Positions 20,796-30,357 of a stretch of DNA of 64,000 bases are shown one piece after another. This DNA comes from Deinococcus radiophilus. GTDB lineage: Bacteria; Deinococcota; Deinococci; Deinococcales; Deinococcaceae. The notes under the pieces are model-generated. The model did no database searches and was not told the origin of the DNA. It worked only from the letters and a program-made list of their open reading frames with translations. How positions within the stretch are numbered: the stretch's first letter is position 1; each line of letters starts with the position of its first letter. A program made the translations under genes and the position numbers. The stretch is taken from the NCBI RefSeq assembly GCF_020889625.1, contig NZ_CP086381.1, positions 124,001-188,000 of the forward strand, read 5' to 3'.

Positions 20796-22639
20796 TGGCC
20801 CAGATTGCCTTTTATACCGACGACCTCCCGCAGAGCCGCATGACCCGCGCCCTGGCTGCCCAGGCGCTGCAACGGGCCGCCGAGGCGCGCGGCCACCAGC
20901 TCAGGGTGCTTCAGTCTTCCACGGCCGCCGACCTCAGCGGAGCGGATACCCTGCTCTGGGCTTCTGACAGTGCTCCTCCGGCCCACTCCGGAACTGTGAT
21001 GCGCACCTCCCCTGCCGAGCTTATTGCGGACGCGGCTGGCGTCTTGGACCGCGCCGGCCTGGGCAACACTGGCGCAGTGAATACCTCCGGCACCACTGTT
21101 CAGACGGTCAGTGCGCCGGTCACTCCTACCTCAGTCAGTGCGGCCCCAGCGACTCCCGCCCCAGCGGCAGCCACCGTCAGCAGCACTGGTCCCAGCGTGG
21201 TCGGGGTCACTTCCTGCCCCACCGGCATCGCCCACACCTTCATGGCCGCCGAGGGGTTGGAAGGCGGCGCAAAAGCCCTGGGCCGAACCGTCAAGATCGA
21301 GACTCAGGGCAGCGTGGGGGCCGGCAACGCCCTGAGCGCCGAAGAGATCGCCGGGGCCGACGTGGTGATTATCGCCGCCGACACCAACGTGGACCTCAGC
21401 CGCTTTGCGGGCAAGCGGGTGTACCAGACCGGGACCAAGCCGGCCATCCGCGACGGGCAGGCCGTAGTGCAGCGTGCCTTGGACGAAGCCCCTGTCTACG
21501 GCGCAGCAACTGGCGGGGATTTCGTAGCACAGGCCGCCGCCGCCAAAGCGGCCAAGAACGAGGCCGCAGCGGGCCAAGGTCTGGGCGGCGAAATCTACAA
21601 GCACCTGATGACCGGCGTCAGCCACATGCTGCCGCTGGTGGTGGCGGGCGGCCTCCTGATCGCGCTGGCCTTTGCTTTTGGAGGCATCAGTGCCGAAGGA
21701 CCATTCGCCCAGGCCCTGATGACCATCGGCGGCGGAACCGGAGCGTTTGGCCTTTTCGTGCCTGTGCTGGCTGGTTATATCGCCTATTCCATCGCGGACC
21801 GTCCTGGTCTGGCGCCTGGGCTGGTCGGCGGCATGATGGCCGTATCCACCGGGTCCGGTTTTCTGGGCGGTATCGTGGCTGGATTTCTGGCAGGCTACAT
21901 CGTCAAGTGGCTGAATAACGGCATTCGCCTACCGCGTACCCTGGAAGGGCTGAAACCCACCCTGCTGTTGCCGCTGCTGGGAACCATGTTCACCGGCCTG
22001 CTGATGATTTTCGTGCTGGGTGGCCCGATGGCCAGTGCCCTCACGGCAGCGACCAACTGGCTCAATAGCCTGGGCAACACTTCCGCGAGTGTCCTGGGCG
22101 CAGTCATCGGGGCCATGATGGCCTTCGACATGGGCGGCCCGATCAACAAAGCGGCTTACACCTTTAGCACTGGCCTGATTGACTCCAAGGTCTACGGCCC
22201 AATTGCCGCGGCAATGGCCGCCGGGATGACGCCACCGCTGGCGCTGTTCTTCGCCACCTTGATCTTCAAAAACCGCTTTACCCCCGACGAGCAGGAAGCG
22301 GGCAAGGCCGCCGGGGTGCTGGGCATTTCATTTATCACCGAAGGGGCGATTCCATTTGCGGCCCGTGACCCTCTGCGCGTCATTCCATCCCTGATGGCTG
22401 GCAGTGCCGTAGCCGGAGCGATCAGCATGGCGGCAGGCTGCTTGCTGCGCGCCCCGCACGGTGGCATTTTCGTGCTCGCCATTCCAGGGGCCGTAACAAA
22501 TCTGCCCATGTACATCGTGGCCATCCTGGCCGGTACGCTGGTCAGCACCGTGATGCTGGGTCTGCTCAAGAAACCGCTGGAACGTAATGAACGCATCGTC
22601 GCTCAGGAGGAATCAGTGGCGACACCCAGCCACGAGTAA
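20795..22639 (+). CDS. fruA: PTS fructose transporter, EIIB'BC
   Basis: 614 residues. An N-terminal degenerate B' domain (about 1-100) has no active cysteine, followed by an Ala/Thr/Pro linker. The true EIIB domain has the phospho-cysteine Cys141 in [20 protein letters not shown]. An EIIC membrane domain (about 265-600) has about eight to ten helices and the [11 protein letters not shown] and [11 protein letters not shown] motifs. It imports fructose and releases fructose 1-phosphate. The B'-B-C order and length match enterobacterial FruA. A terminator follows. Confidence 0.94.
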   Translation: MAQIAFYTDDLPQSRMTRALAAQALQRAAEARGHQLRVLQSSTAADLSGADTLLWASDSAPPAHSGTVMRTSPAELIADAAGVLDRAGLGNTGAVNTSGTTVQTVSAPVTPTSVSAAPATPAPAAATVSSTGPSVVGVTSCPTGIAHTFMAAEGLEGGAKALGRTVKIETQGSVGAGNALSAEEIAGADVVIIAADTNVDLSRFAGKRVYQTGTKPAIRDGQAVVQRALDEAPVYGAATGGDFVAQAAAAKAAKNEAAAGQGLGGEIYKHLMTGVSHMLPLVVAGGLLIALAFAFGGISAEGPFAQALMTIGGGTGAFGLFVPVLAGYIAYSIADRPGLAPGLVGGMMAVSTGSGFLGGIVAGFLAGYIVKWLNNGIRLPRTLEGLKPTLLLPLLGTMFTGLLMIFVLGGPMASALTAATNWLNSLGNTSASVLGAVIGAMMAFDMGGPINKAAYTFSTGLIDSKVYGPIAAAMAAGMTPPLALFFATLIFKNRFTPDEQEAGKAAGVLGISFITEGAIPFAARDPLRVIPSLMAGSAVAGAISMAAGCLLRAPHGGIFVLAIPGAVTNLPMYIVAILAGTLVSTVMLGLLKKPLERNERIVAQEESVATPSHE

Positions 22640-22662
22640 CCGAACCTCCCTTCAACTGTCAA

Positions 22663-22706
22663 CTGGCCCCGGCCGCTTGGTCGGCAGCGGGGCCAGCGCT
22701 TTTTTT
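22663..22706 (+). terminator. Rho-independent terminator of the fructose operon
   Basis: Perfect 9-bp stem CTGGCCCCG/CGGGGCCAG (22663-22671, 22688-22696), then CGC and a run of T to 22706. Confidence 0.9.
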
Positions 22707-22742
22707 GTCCGGTAAAAACGAACTTTGGCGCAGCAGGGCTTC

Positions 22743-22782
22743 GGCCTGTCAATTGACAGGCCCCCTCCCGGCAGCCTAAGCT
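22743..22782 (+). promoter_or_regulatory. Promoter of the his operon embedded in a 20-bp perfect palindrome
   Basis: GGCCTGTCAATTGACAGGCC (22743-22762) is a perfect palindrome. Its right half contains a consensus -35, TTGACA (22753-22758). Eighteen bases later TAAGCT (22777-22782) fits TANNNT. Transcription would start near 22789, just before a His-rich leader frame. Spacing and hexamers resemble the promoters ahead of the two SAM riboswitches in this window. A dimeric repressor bound to the palindrome would cover the -35. Confidence 0.6.
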
Positions 22783-22792
22783 GCCTCTACTG

Positions 22793-22825
22793 ATGTTTGT
22801 TGATGTGCACCATCATTGCCGCTAG
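22793..22825 (+). CDS. hisL: Putative his operon leader peptide
   Basis: Ten codons, ATG to TAG, encode [10 protein letters not shown] with three consecutive histidine codons (CAC CAT CAT, 22808-22816). The frame starts a few bases after the predicted transcription start and ends 113 bases before hisG. A GC-rich hairpin directly precedes the hisG ribosome site. In enterobacteria a His-rich leader peptide lets ribosome stalling on uncharged tRNA-His choose between alternative RNA folds; this frame fits that role. There is no obvious Shine-Dalgarno sequence, as in near-leaderless messages. The frame is short, so confidence rests on its position and the His run. Confidence 0.6.
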   Translation: MFVDVHHHCR

Positions 22826-22830
22826 CCACG

Positions 22831-22926
22831 TCCCGGAACGGGAAGGTGGCCAGTCCAAGGTGCCTTCTTCCGAGTTTCCAAACCGCATGCCCCCCGGAAA
22901 GCCACCTCAGGCGCCGGGGGGCGTGC
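22831..22926 (+). promoter_or_regulatory. Attenuator-like hairpin region ahead of hisG
   Basis: Several pairings can be drawn. TCCCG-GAA-CGGGA (22831-22843) is a small hairpin. AGGTGGC (22844-22850) can pair with GCCACCT (22901-22907). GCATGCCCCCCGG (22885-22897) pairs over 13 positions with CCGGGGGGCGTGC (22914-22926), with a single G-T wobble. The AGGTGGC partner lies in the loop of the large hairpin, and GCACC inside the His codons can pair with GGTGC at 22859-22863. Only three T residues follow the large stem, and GGAG of hisG begins four bases later, so it may act on translation as well as transcription. Confidence 0.55.
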
Positions 22927-22938
22927 CTTTGGAGCCTC

Positions 22939-23841
22939 ATGATCCAATCTGACACCACTTCTGGACCCCGCCTGAAGATCGCCATGCAAAAGTCGGGCCG
23001 CCTGAGCGACGATACCCTGTCGCTGCTGCAAGCCAGTGGAGTGCGGTTCAACCTGCAAAGCGCCAAGCTGATCGCCCACGCCGAGGGCTGGCCGATTGAT
23101 CTGCTGCGTGTCCGTGATGACGATATTCCCGGCCTGGTCATGGACGGCGTGGTGGACCTGGGCATCGTGGGTGAAAACGTGTTGGAAGAGGTGCGGCTAG
23201 AGCGTCTCCAGACCGGCAGCCCCGCCGATTACCAGGCCCTGCGCTCACTCGACTTCGGGCACTGCCGCCTGAGCATCGCTACCCGCCTTGAGGAACATGG
23301 CAGCGCCGCTTTGGAAGGCCGCCGCATCGCCACGACCTATCCTTATCTGCTGCGCGACTGGCTGCGCCGTGAGGGCCTGAACGCCAGCCCGGTGGTCCTG
23401 ACCGGCTCGGTGGAGGTGGCTCCCCGCGCGGGCTTGGCCGACGCCATCTGTGATCTGGTCAGCACCGGGGCCACACTGGAGGCGAACGGTCTGCGCGAGC
23501 AACAGGTGATTTTCCGCTCCCAGGCCCAGCTGATCGGGCGTCCCGGCGACCTGTCCCAGGGGCAGCAGGCCACGCTGGACCGTATCCTGCGGCGCCTGGA
23601 CGGGGTGCAGCAGGCCCGCGAAAGCAAATACATCATGCTGCATGCGCCCAAAGAGCGCTTAGAAGAAGTGACTGCCCTACTGCCCGCCGATCACCCCACC
23701 GTCCTGCCGCTGGGCCACACCGACACCGAAGTGGCCGTTCACGCGGTCAGCACCGAGAACCTGTTTTGGGAGACGATGGAGCAACTGCGCGAACTGGGCT
23801 GCTCTTCCATCCTGGTGCTGCCCATCGAGAAGATGCTGTGA
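22939..23841 (+). CDS. hisG: ATP phosphoribosyltransferase, long form
   Basis: 300 residues, the length of the hexameric HisG that carries its own C-terminal feedback domain and needs no HisZ. It makes the first committed step, PRPP + ATP to phosphoribosyl-ATP. The sequence is strikingly enterobacterial ([60 protein letters not shown]). The ATG at 22939 has GGAG eight bases upstream; an upstream in-frame ATG at 22816 would run through the leader hairpin and is not preferred. First gene of hisGD-BHAF(IE). Confidence 0.95.
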   Translation: MIQSDTTSGPRLKIAMQKSGRLSDDTLSLLQASGVRFNLQSAKLIAHAEGWPIDLLRVRDDDIPGLVMDGVVDLGIVGENVLEEVRLERLQTGSPADYQALRSLDFGHCRLSIATRLEEHGSAALEGRRIATTYPYLLRDWLRREGLNASPVVLTGSVEVAPRAGLADAICDLVSTGATLEANGLREQQVIFRSQAQLIGRPGDLSQGQQATLDRILRRLDGVQQARESKYIMLHAPKERLEEVTALLPADHPTVLPLGHTDTEVAVHAVSTENLFWETMEQLRELGCSSILVLPIEKML

Positions 23842-23875
23842 CCACTGCTCCGCTCTCCCCCATGAGGAACCTGCC

Positions 23876-25183
23876 ATGACCTATCTCTCTGTCCCCCCCA
23901 TCACCCGCTGGGCTGAGTTGGATGCCGCTCAGCGCCGTGAGCTGCTGCAGCGGCCCGCGCAGGCTGCCGAAAGTCAGACCGTGACCCGTGTGCAAGGCAT
24001 CCTGCAGCAAGTACGGGCAGAAGGTGACGCGGCGCTGCAGCGACTGACCGCGCAGTTTGACCGAGTGGAGTTGCCCACGCCCCGGCTGACCCCAGGGCAG
24101 GTCGAAGTCCAGGCGGCCCGCGTCCCCGCCGAGGTCCGTGCCGCTATTGACGCCGCTTACGACAACATCTATGCCTTCCACGCTGCCCAGCAGCCCCGGC
24201 CTGTGACGGTCGAAACGCAGCCAGGCGTGATCTGCGAGCTGCGCTACGCTCCACTGCAACGGGTAGGACTCTACATTCCTGGCGGCAGCGCCGTGTTGCC
24301 TTCCAGCGTGCTTATGCTGGGCATTCCGGCGGCGCTGGCAGGCTGTCAGCACCTGGTGCTGTGTAGCCCGCCCGGCGCAGATGGCCTGCTCTCACCAGCG
24401 GTATGCTACGCCGCCACAAAAGTTGGCGTGACCGATGTGGTGGCCGTGGGCGGAGCACAGGCCGTAGCGGCCTTGGCCTACGGCACCGAAAGTGTGCCCC
24501 GCGTGGACAAGATTTTCGGGCCAGGCAACGCTTACGTCACCGCCGCCAAAACCCTGGTGAGCAGCGAAGCGGGCGGCCCGGCCATTGATATGCCCGCCGG
24601 ACCTTCAGAACTGCTGATCGTAGCGGATAAAACTGCCGACGCCGCCTTCCTGGCCGCCGATCTACTGTCGCAGGCCGAGCACGGCGCCGACTCACAGGTG
24701 ATTCTCGTGAGTTCCAGCGCCGCAGTGCTGGAGGCCACCTGCCACGAGCTGGCGAGGCAACTGGACCGCCTGCCACGCCGTGACATCGCTGCCCGCGCCC
24801 TGACCGCCTGCCGCCTGATCCTGACCGGCAGCCTGGACGAAGCCATCAAAGTGGCCGACGACTACGCCCCCGAACACCTCAGCCTGCAGACCGAGCGGGC
24901 TGCCGAGCAGGCTGGGCAGATTCGCGCCGGATCGGTCTTCGTCGGGCACTACGCGCCAGTCGCCGGCGGCGACTACGCTACCGGAACCAACCACGTCCTG
25001 CCCACCTACGGCGCGGCGCGGGCCTCTTCCAGCCTGGGACTACACGATTTCCTGCGGCGCTATACCGTGCAAACACTCAGCCACTCCGGCCTGAAAGCCC
25101 TGGCCCCCACTGTGACGGCCCTGGCCCGTGAAGAAGGACTTGAGGCACATGCGCGGGCCATAGAAGCGCGTCTCAACCTCTAA
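23876..25183 (+). CDS. hisD: Histidinol dehydrogenase
   Basis: 435 residues, full length. It oxidises L-histidinol to histidine in two NAD-dependent steps. Visible are VGLYIPGGSA, the NAD region DKIFGPGNAYVT, and the zinc-site motif LLSQAEHG with Gln266 and His269. The C-terminal part carries SAGDYATGTNH-like AGGDYATGTNHVLPTYG. It lies 34 bases after hisG. Only about 30 bases separate its stop from the IS630 left end, and hisB follows immediately after the element. Confidence 0.95.
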   Translation: MTYLSVPPITRWAELDAAQRRELLQRPAQAAESQTVTRVQGILQQVRAEGDAALQRLTAQFDRVELPTPRLTPGQVEVQAARVPAEVRAAIDAAYDNIYAFHAAQQPRPVTVETQPGVICELRYAPLQRVGLYIPGGSAVLPSSVLMLGIPAALAGCQHLVLCSPPGADGLLSPAVCYAATKVGVTDVVAVGGAQAVAALAYGTESVPRVDKIFGPGNAYVTAAKTLVSSEAGGPAIDMPAGPSELLIVADKTADAAFLAADLLSQAEHGADSQVILVSSSAAVLEATCHELARQLDRLPRRDIAARALTACRLILTGSLDEAIKVADDYAPEHLSLQTERAAEQAGQIRAGSVFVGHYAPVAGGDYATGTNHVLPTYGAARASSSLGLHDFLRRYTVQTLSHSGLKALAPTVTALAREEGLEAHARAIEARLNL

Positions 25184-25213
25184 GCCGCGGCAGACCTCCG
25201 CATCCCATTTCTA

Positions 25214-26280
25214 TTGATAACGCGGTAAGTTCACGACAGAGTTAGACTGAAACCGTGAGTGAGGTTTGGCGGCCCAGCCGATGGACACGTCAGCAGATGG
25301 AAGAGCGGCGACTCGCCGCTCTTCCGATGCTCTCCGATATGACCCTGTCCTCCAAGACGATTGCCCAGCGTTTTGGTGTCAGCGCCAGCACTGTTCGTAC
25401 CTGGCGGCAGCGCTTACGACATGGCGATACCCTTGAAGCTACTTTCTCCTCTGGACGTCCCTCCTTTCTCACCGATCACCAAGTGGCTGAAATCATGGCG
25501 ATGATTGAGGCAGGGCCAGATCCACAGCGTTTTCCAGACGGGCGCTGGACTACCGCACGTATTCGCGACGAGATTGGATGCAGATATGGTGTCTGGTATG
25601 ACCACGACTGGGTCGGAAAGCTGCTGTTACGCTGGGGCTTTTCCTGGCAGAAAGCAGAAAAACGCCCGTTGGAACAGAATGCTGAGCAGGTCGACGCTTG
25701 GCTGGAAGCAGAGCTTCCAGTCCTGGAAAAAAAAGATAGATGATGGTGAAACCATCGTCTGGGCCGATGAAGTCGGAATCAGTATGAAGCCCGTGATTGG
25801 CAACACCTGGGCCACGCGTGGTCAGACCCCAGTGATTCTGGCCAAGACCAATTGGAAAAAGCTCTCCGTGATTGGCGGGATTACGTCTAAGGGCCAGTTT
25901 TTCCAGCAGACACACGAAGGGTCGGTCAAAGCGATGGGCTTCATCGCATTTTTGACGCATCTGATGCGACACATCAAGGGGAAGATCACTGTTGTGGTGG
26001 ACAACGCTAAAATCCATAAGGCGAAGGCCGTTTCGGCCTTCGTATCACAACATGAACGACTGAGCCTAACGTACCTGCCACCGTACAGCCCTGAACTCAA
26101 CCCCATTGAACGAGTGTGGGCCTATGTCAAACACCACCAACTCGCCAATTTTTGCCCAGAGACGCTGGAGCAACTCAAGGCTTACCTCCGTACGGTATGG
26201 CCGAAAATCCGCTATCGGCAACTCCCAGCCAAATTGCTAGGTATCTACCCTGAAGTGTTACCGACTTAGCACGTCATCAA
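25214..26280 (+). mobile_element. IS630-family insertion sequence (IS630a) between hisD and hisB
   Basis: 1067 bases bounded by TA dinucleotides (25212-25213 and 26281-26282), the target duplication typical of IS630/Tc1-mariner elements. The imperfect terminal inverted repeats read inward TTGATAACGCGGTAAGT and TTGATGACGTGCTAAGT (14 of 17 identical). It carries one transposase split over two frames, in the same orientation as the his operon. Removing it restores a 39-base hisD-hisB spacer with an intact ribosome site. Confidence 0.93.
25255..26269 (+). CDS. IS630-family transposase, two frames joined at an A8 run
   Basis: Frame one (25255-25743, 162 residues, GTG start) encodes the helix-turn-helix part ([21 protein letters not shown]). 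Frame two, to 26269, encodes the DDE catalytic part: Asp in VWADEVG, Asp in VVVDNAKIH and Glu in ELNPIERVW. They join at A8 (25727-25734) before a TAG. Losing one A, or a +1 slip there, gives continuous [16 protein letters not shown]. The second IS630 in the window has the same A8 at the same place, so slippage is probably programmed rather than decay. Confidence 0.88.
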
Positions 26281-26291
26281 TAAAGGACAAC

Positions 26292-27386
26292 ATGACCATG
26301 ACCTTACCCCGCCCCACCCTCTTTATTGACCGCGACGGCACGCTGGTGCTGGAGCCGCTGCCCGACAAGCAGCTGGACGCCCTTCACAAGCTGGAATTCG
26401 AGCCGCTGGTCATTCCCGCGCTACGCGACCTGCAAGCCGCCGGATTCCGGTTGGTGCTGGTCAGCAACCAAGACGGCCTCGGCACGGACAGCTTTCCCCA
26501 GGCCGACTTTGACGCGCCGCAGCGGATGATGCTGGACATTTTCAGGTCGCAGGGCGTGACCTTTGATGCCGCATACATTTGCCCGCACTTTCCCGAAGAC
26601 CACTGCGACTGCCGCAAGCCGAAAGTCGGCCTGGTGCTGGACGAACTGCGGGAACGCCGCTTCGATACGGAGCGCTCCTACGTGATCGGGGACCGTCAGA
26701 CTGACTTGGAATTGGCAGAGAATATGGGCATTCAGGGCCTGCTTTACCGCCGGGGCGGCGTAGAAGGCGGGCAAACCTGGCCGCAGATCGCTGCCGCGCT
26801 GCTGGGCCGTGAGCGGGTGACCGAAGTGCGCCGCACCACCCGCGAGACGGACATCACCGTCCGGGTGAACCTGGACCAGGGTGGCCCCATTCGGATCGGG
26901 ACGGGCTTGGGCTTCTTTGATCACATGCTGGACCAGATCGCCACGCACGGCGGCTTCTCGCTGGAAGTGGCGGTGACCGGCGACCTGCACATCGACGAAC
27001 ACCACACCGTTGAGGACACTGCACTGGCGCTGGGCCAAGCGCTGAAGGAAGCGCTGGGCGACAAGCGCGGCATCGGGCGCTTCGGTTTCGTCCTCCCGAT
27101 GGACGAGGTGCGGGCTGAATGTGCCCTGGACCTGTCGGGACGGCCTTACCTGGTGTTTGACGCCCACTTTACCCGCGAGAAGGTAGGGGAGCTGGATACC
27201 AGCTTGGTAGAGCATTTCTTCCAGAGCCTCAGCCAAACGCTGGGGGCCACGCTGCACCTCAGCGTCTCGGACGGCGGCAACGCGCACCATCAGGTCGAGA
27301 GTCTGTTCAAGGTGTTCGGGCGGGCGCTGCGCCAGTGCATCCGCCGCGAAGGCAACGAACTGCCGAGCAGCAAGGGGGTGCTGTAG
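26292..27386 (+). CDS. hisB: Bifunctional histidinol-phosphatase / imidazoleglycerol-phosphate dehydratase
   Basis: 364 residues with two domains. About 1-170 is a HAD-type histidinol phosphatase with the nucleophile/acid pair Asp13 and Asp15 in FIDRDGTLV, and the zinc loop [14 protein letters not shown]. About 178-364 is imidazoleglycerol-phosphate dehydratase, with [29 protein letters not shown] and the C-terminal [13 protein letters not shown] ending LPSSKGVL. This fusion is typical of enteric bacteria and some other groups; most bacteria keep the enzymes separate. AAGGA precedes the ATG and lies right after the IS630 right end. It performs the sixth and eighth steps of histidine synthesis. 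Confidence 0.95.
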   Translation: MTMTLPRPTLFIDRDGTLVLEPLPDKQLDALHKLEFEPLVIPALRDLQAAGFRLVLVSNQDGLGTDSFPQADFDAPQRMMLDIFRSQGVTFDAAYICPHFPEDHCDCRKPKVGLVLDELRERRFDTERSYVIGDRQTDLELAENMGIQGLLYRRGGVEGGQTWPQIAAALLGRERVTEVRRTTRETDITVRVNLDQGGPIRIGTGLGFFDHMLDQIATHGGFSLEVAVTGDLHIDEHHTVEDTALALGQALKEALGDKRGIGRFGFVLPMDEVRAECALDLSGRPYLVFDAHFTREKVGELDTSLVEHFFQSLSQTLGATLHLSVSDGGNAHHQVESLFKVFGRALRQCIRREGNELPSSKGVL

Positions 27387-27469
27387 ATGATCAGCGGTGC
27401 TGAGTTGAACCTGCCTAGGGTTAGAGGATTCGTGGCGGCAATGGCAATATCCAGCGCGGAGGTCCGCCG

Positions 27470-28099
27470 ATGACCGACCTCGCCATCGTCAACACCCGCT
27501 GCGCCAACCTCGCTTCGGTCGTCTTCGCCTTTGAGCGCTTGGGCGTAGCGCCGCTGGTGACGGCCGACCCCACCGCGCTGCGGGCCGCCGGGCGGGTGCT
27601 GCTGCCAGGGGTAGGGACTGCTGGGGCCGCCATGCGAGAACTGGAGCGGCTGGGGCTGCCGGGCGTGCTGCGCGAACTGACCCAGCCGGTGCTGGGCATC
27701 TGCCTGGGGATGCAGCTGCTGACCCGCGAATCGGAAGAATCGGCGCGGAACGGCCTGAACCAGCCTGGCCTGGGCGTGATTGACGCGCCCACACGCCGTA
27801 TGGAGGTCGGTGGGCTGACCCTGCCCCACATGGGCTGGAACCGCCTTGAGGTGACACGTCCTTCACCACTCTTAGAAGGTCTGGACGGAGCCTACGTGTA
27901 TTACGTTCACTCCTACGCCGTGCCGGTAGGCGCGGCCACCCTGGCGCAGACCGGCTACGGCCAGCCCTTTAGCGCGGTGCTGGGTCAAGGTAACTTTTAC
28001 GGGGCGCAGTTTCACCCGGAACGCTCCGGCCCGGCGGGAGCGCGGCTGCTGCAGAACTTTCTGAACCTGAACCCGCAGGCATCGGAGGCGCAAGGATGA
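27470..28099 (+). CDS. hisH: Imidazole glycerol phosphate synthase, glutaminase subunit
   Basis: 209-residue class I glutamine amidotransferase. It has the nucleophile Cys78 in GICLGMQLL and the partner residues His182 and Glu184 in QFHPERSG; the oxyanion region is PGVGTAGAAM. It supplies ammonia to HisF through the HisHF complex. It starts 83 bases after hisB and 73 bases before hisA. The wording of its motifs (PHMGWNR, VHSYA) follows the enterobacterial proteins, consistent with the rest of the operon. Confidence 0.94.
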   Translation: MTDLAIVNTRCANLASVVFAFERLGVAPLVTADPTALRAAGRVLLPGVGTAGAAMRELERLGLPGVLRELTQPVLGICLGMQLLTRESEESARNGLNQPGLGVIDAPTRRMEVGGLTLPHMGWNRLEVTRPSPLLEGLDGAYVYYVHSYAVPVGAATLAQTGYGQPFSAVLGQGNFYGAQFHPERSGPAGARLLQNFLNLNPQASEAQG

Positions 28100-28172
28100 C
28101 TCCCCGGCAACGGATAGGGTCTGCCCCGCCGCCCTCCACACTTCTGGACACTCGCCGTCGCCCGGTGCAACC

Positions 28173-28922
28173 ATGCTGATTCCTGCCCTGGACCTGATCG
28201 GCGGCGAAGTGGTGCGGCTGTATCAGGGTGATTTTGCCCAGAAGACGGTCTATGCTCCTGATCCCCTGCCGCTGGCACTGGCATATCAGGCAGCGGGCGC
28301 GGGCCTGCTGCACCTGGTGGACCTGGACGGGGCCCGCGCCCCGGCGCGTAGGCAACTCGCCCTGCTCACCCGCCTGAGCCGTGAGCTGACGTTGCCCCTG
28401 CAAGTCGGCGGCGGCCTGCGGACCACCGAAGACATCAAAGGGCTGCTGGGCAGCGGCGTTTCACGCGCCGTAGTGGGCAGCGCCGCCATCGCGGACCCGG
28501 CCCAGGCCGCCGCCTGGCTGCGCGAATTCGGCCCTGAGCGGCTCACGCTGGCGCTGGACCTGCGCCTGGAAGCAGATGGCCGCCGCACCCTGCTCACCCA
28601 CGGCTGGCAAGCGGGCAGTGAGCGCAGTCTGGACGATTTCCTGGCCGAGCTGCGCCGCCAGGGTGTGACGCCCCGGCACATCCTCTGCACCGACATTTCC
28701 AAGGACGGCACCCTCAGCGGCCCCAATACGGCGCTCTATACGGCGCTGGTCCGTGAGTACCCGGCTTTGCAGTGGCAGGCATCCGGCGGTGTCTCCAGCC
28801 TGAACGACATCGCCGCACTGCGGGCCGCCGGGGTGGCGGGCGTCATCCTGGGCAAATCACTGCTGACTGGGCAGTTCACGCTCGCGCAGGCCCAGCAGGT
28901 CTGGCAAGGAGAAGACACATGA
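28173..28922 (+). CDS. hisA: ProFAR isomerase
   Basis: 249-residue TIM barrel that isomerises ProFAR to PRFAR. The N-terminal phosphate-barrel start is [18 protein letters not shown], with [11 protein letters not shown] and, in the second half, [14 protein letters not shown] carrying the catalytic aspartate. The C-terminal phosphate loop is [12 protein letters not shown]. Its stop overlaps the hisF start (ATGA), so the two barrels are translationally coupled. Confidence 0.94.
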   Translation: MLIPALDLIGGEVVRLYQGDFAQKTVYAPDPLPLALAYQAAGAGLLHLVDLDGARAPARRQLALLTRLSRELTLPLQVGGGLRTTEDIKGLLGSGVSRAVVGSAAIADPAQAAAWLREFGPERLTLALDLRLEADGRRTLLTHGWQAGSERSLDDFLAELRRQGVTPRHILCTDISKDGTLSGPNTALYTALVREYPALQWQASGGVSSLNDIAALRAAGVAGVILGKSLLTGQFTLAQAQQVWQGEDT

Positions 28923-29746
28923 CCTCATCTACCCTCACCCGCCGAATTATTCCCTGCCTGGACGTTCGCAGCGGCCAGGTTGTCAAGGGCGTCCAGTTCC
29001 GCAACCACGAGGTGGTGGGCGACCCGGTGGCCCTGGCGCAGCGTTACGCCCAGGCGGGCGCCGACGAACTGGTGTTCTATGACATCACCGCGTCCAGCGA
29101 TGGCCGGACTGTGGGCAAAGAATGGGTACAGGACATCGCCCGCGTCATTGACATTCCCTTTTGTGTGGCGGGCGGCATCCGCAGCGTGGACCAGGCCCGT
29201 GAAGTGCTGAGCCGCGGCGCCGACAAGATCTCGGTCAACTCGCCCGCCTTGCAGGACCCAGATCTGATTGCGGCCCTGGTCGAAGAGTTCGGGCAGCAGT
29301 GCGTGGTGGTGGGCATTGATTCCTTTCAGGACGATGCGGGCAATTACCGTGTCTACCAATTTACCGGCGACGAGAGCCGCACCCAGCAAACCGAGTGGCA
29401 GACGCTGGACTGGGTACGCGAAGCTGTGCGGCGCGGTGCTGGCGAGATTGTCCTGAATTGCATGAACCGTGACGGCGTGCGCCAGGGCTACGACGTGGCG
29501 CAGCTGGCCGCCGTGCGCGCCGTGTGCCCAGTGCCCTTGATTGCGTCGGGTGGTGCCGGGGCCATTTCTCACTTTACCGATGTCTTTGACCAAGCAGGTG
29601 TAGACGGCGCCTTGGCTGCCTCGGTCTTCCACAAGGGCCTGATTGAGATGGACGACCTCAAAACAGAGCTGGCACAGGCCGGTGTAAGCGTCCGGCCCAC
29701 CTACGCTGAGCGCAGTGCAACCTCTGCCGAAAGGAACATCCCATGA
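28919..29746 (+). CDS. hisF: Imidazole glycerol phosphate synthase, cyclase subunit
   Basis: 275 residues from the ATG at 28919, which overlaps the hisA stop. TIM barrel with the catalytic aspartate Asp15 in RRIIPCLDV, then [37 protein letters not shown] and [13 protein letters not shown]. With HisH it turns PRFAR and ammonia into imidazole glycerol phosphate and AICAR. About 17 residues longer at the C-terminus than the enteric protein. The stop overlaps hisIE by four bases. Confidence 0.94.
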   Translation: MTSSTLTRRIIPCLDVRSGQVVKGVQFRNHEVVGDPVALAQRYAQAGADELVFYDITASSDGRTVGKEWVQDIARVIDIPFCVAGGIRSVDQAREVLSRGADKISVNSPALQDPDLIAALVEEFGQQCVVVGIDSFQDDAGNYRVYQFTGDESRTQQTEWQTLDWVREAVRRGAGEIVLNCMNRDGVRQGYDVAQLAAVRAVCPVPLIASGGAGAISHFTDVFDQAGVDGALAASVFHKGLIEMDDLKTELAQAGVSVRPTYAERSATSAERNIP

Positions 29747-30357
29747 CCCATCCTCAACTTGACCCCGCTGGCCTAGATTTCGGCAAGATGGACGGTCTAC
29801 TGCCCTGCGTCGTGCAGGACGCCGACACAGCCCAGGTGCTGATGCTGGGCTACATGAACGAAGCGGCGCTGCGCCAGACCCTGAAGACCGGGCACGTCAC
29901 CTTTTTCAGTCGCAGCAAGGGGAGGCTCTGGACCAAAGGCGAGAGTTCCGGGCATGTTCTGAAGCTGGTTCGCCTGGGTACCGACTGCGACAACGACGCC
30001 CTGCTGGTGCTGGCCCGTCCACACGGCCCTACCTGCCACACTGGAACAGTGAGCTGTTTTCGGGTTGATCCTCCGGCGCTGGAAATGCTGGGCACCCTGG
30101 AACGCACCGTGCAGGGTCGCCGGGACGCTGATCCACACGGCAGCTACACGGCCCGGCTACTTCAGGGCGAACCTCGCCGCGCTGCCCAGAAGGTGGGTGA
30201 GGAGGGGGTCGAAGTGGCGCTGGCCGCAGTCACTCAGGGCGATGAAGAACTGCTGGGTGAAAGCGCCGACCTTTTGTATCACCTGCTGGTCGTGTTGGCG
30301 CTGCGCGGACTGCGGTTGGAAGATGTCGTGACGGTCCTGCGCTTACGGTCACGCTGA
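29743..30357 (+). CDS. hisIE: Fused PR-AMP cyclohydrolase / PR-ATP pyrophosphatase
   Basis: 204 residues. The HisI domain (about 1-115) has [29 protein letters not shown], the metal/cysteine motifs DCDNDALLV and [12 protein letters not shown]. The HisE domain (about 118-204) has [19 protein letters not shown] and [11 protein letters not shown]. It performs the second and third pathway steps. This is the last gene of the operon and keeps the enterobacterial gene order. No strong T-tailed terminator follows; a CCCAG-CTGGG repeat lies a few bases after the stop. Confidence 0.94.
   Translation: MTHPQLDPAGLDFGKMDGLLPCVVQDADTAQVLMLGYMNEAALRQTLKTGHVTFFSRSKGRLWTKGESSGHVLKLVRLGTDCDNDALLVLARPHGPTCHTGTVSCFRVDPPALEMLGTLERTVQGRRDADPHGSYTARLLQGEPRRAAQKVGEEGVEVALAAVTQGDEELLGESADLLYHLLVVLALRGLRLEDVVTVLRLRSR

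Noticed and set aside
22816..22938. Upstream ATG extension of hisG
   Set aside because: It would translate through the leader hairpin, and the added residues do not resemble HisG; the ATG at 22939 has GGAG at proper distance and matches the family start.
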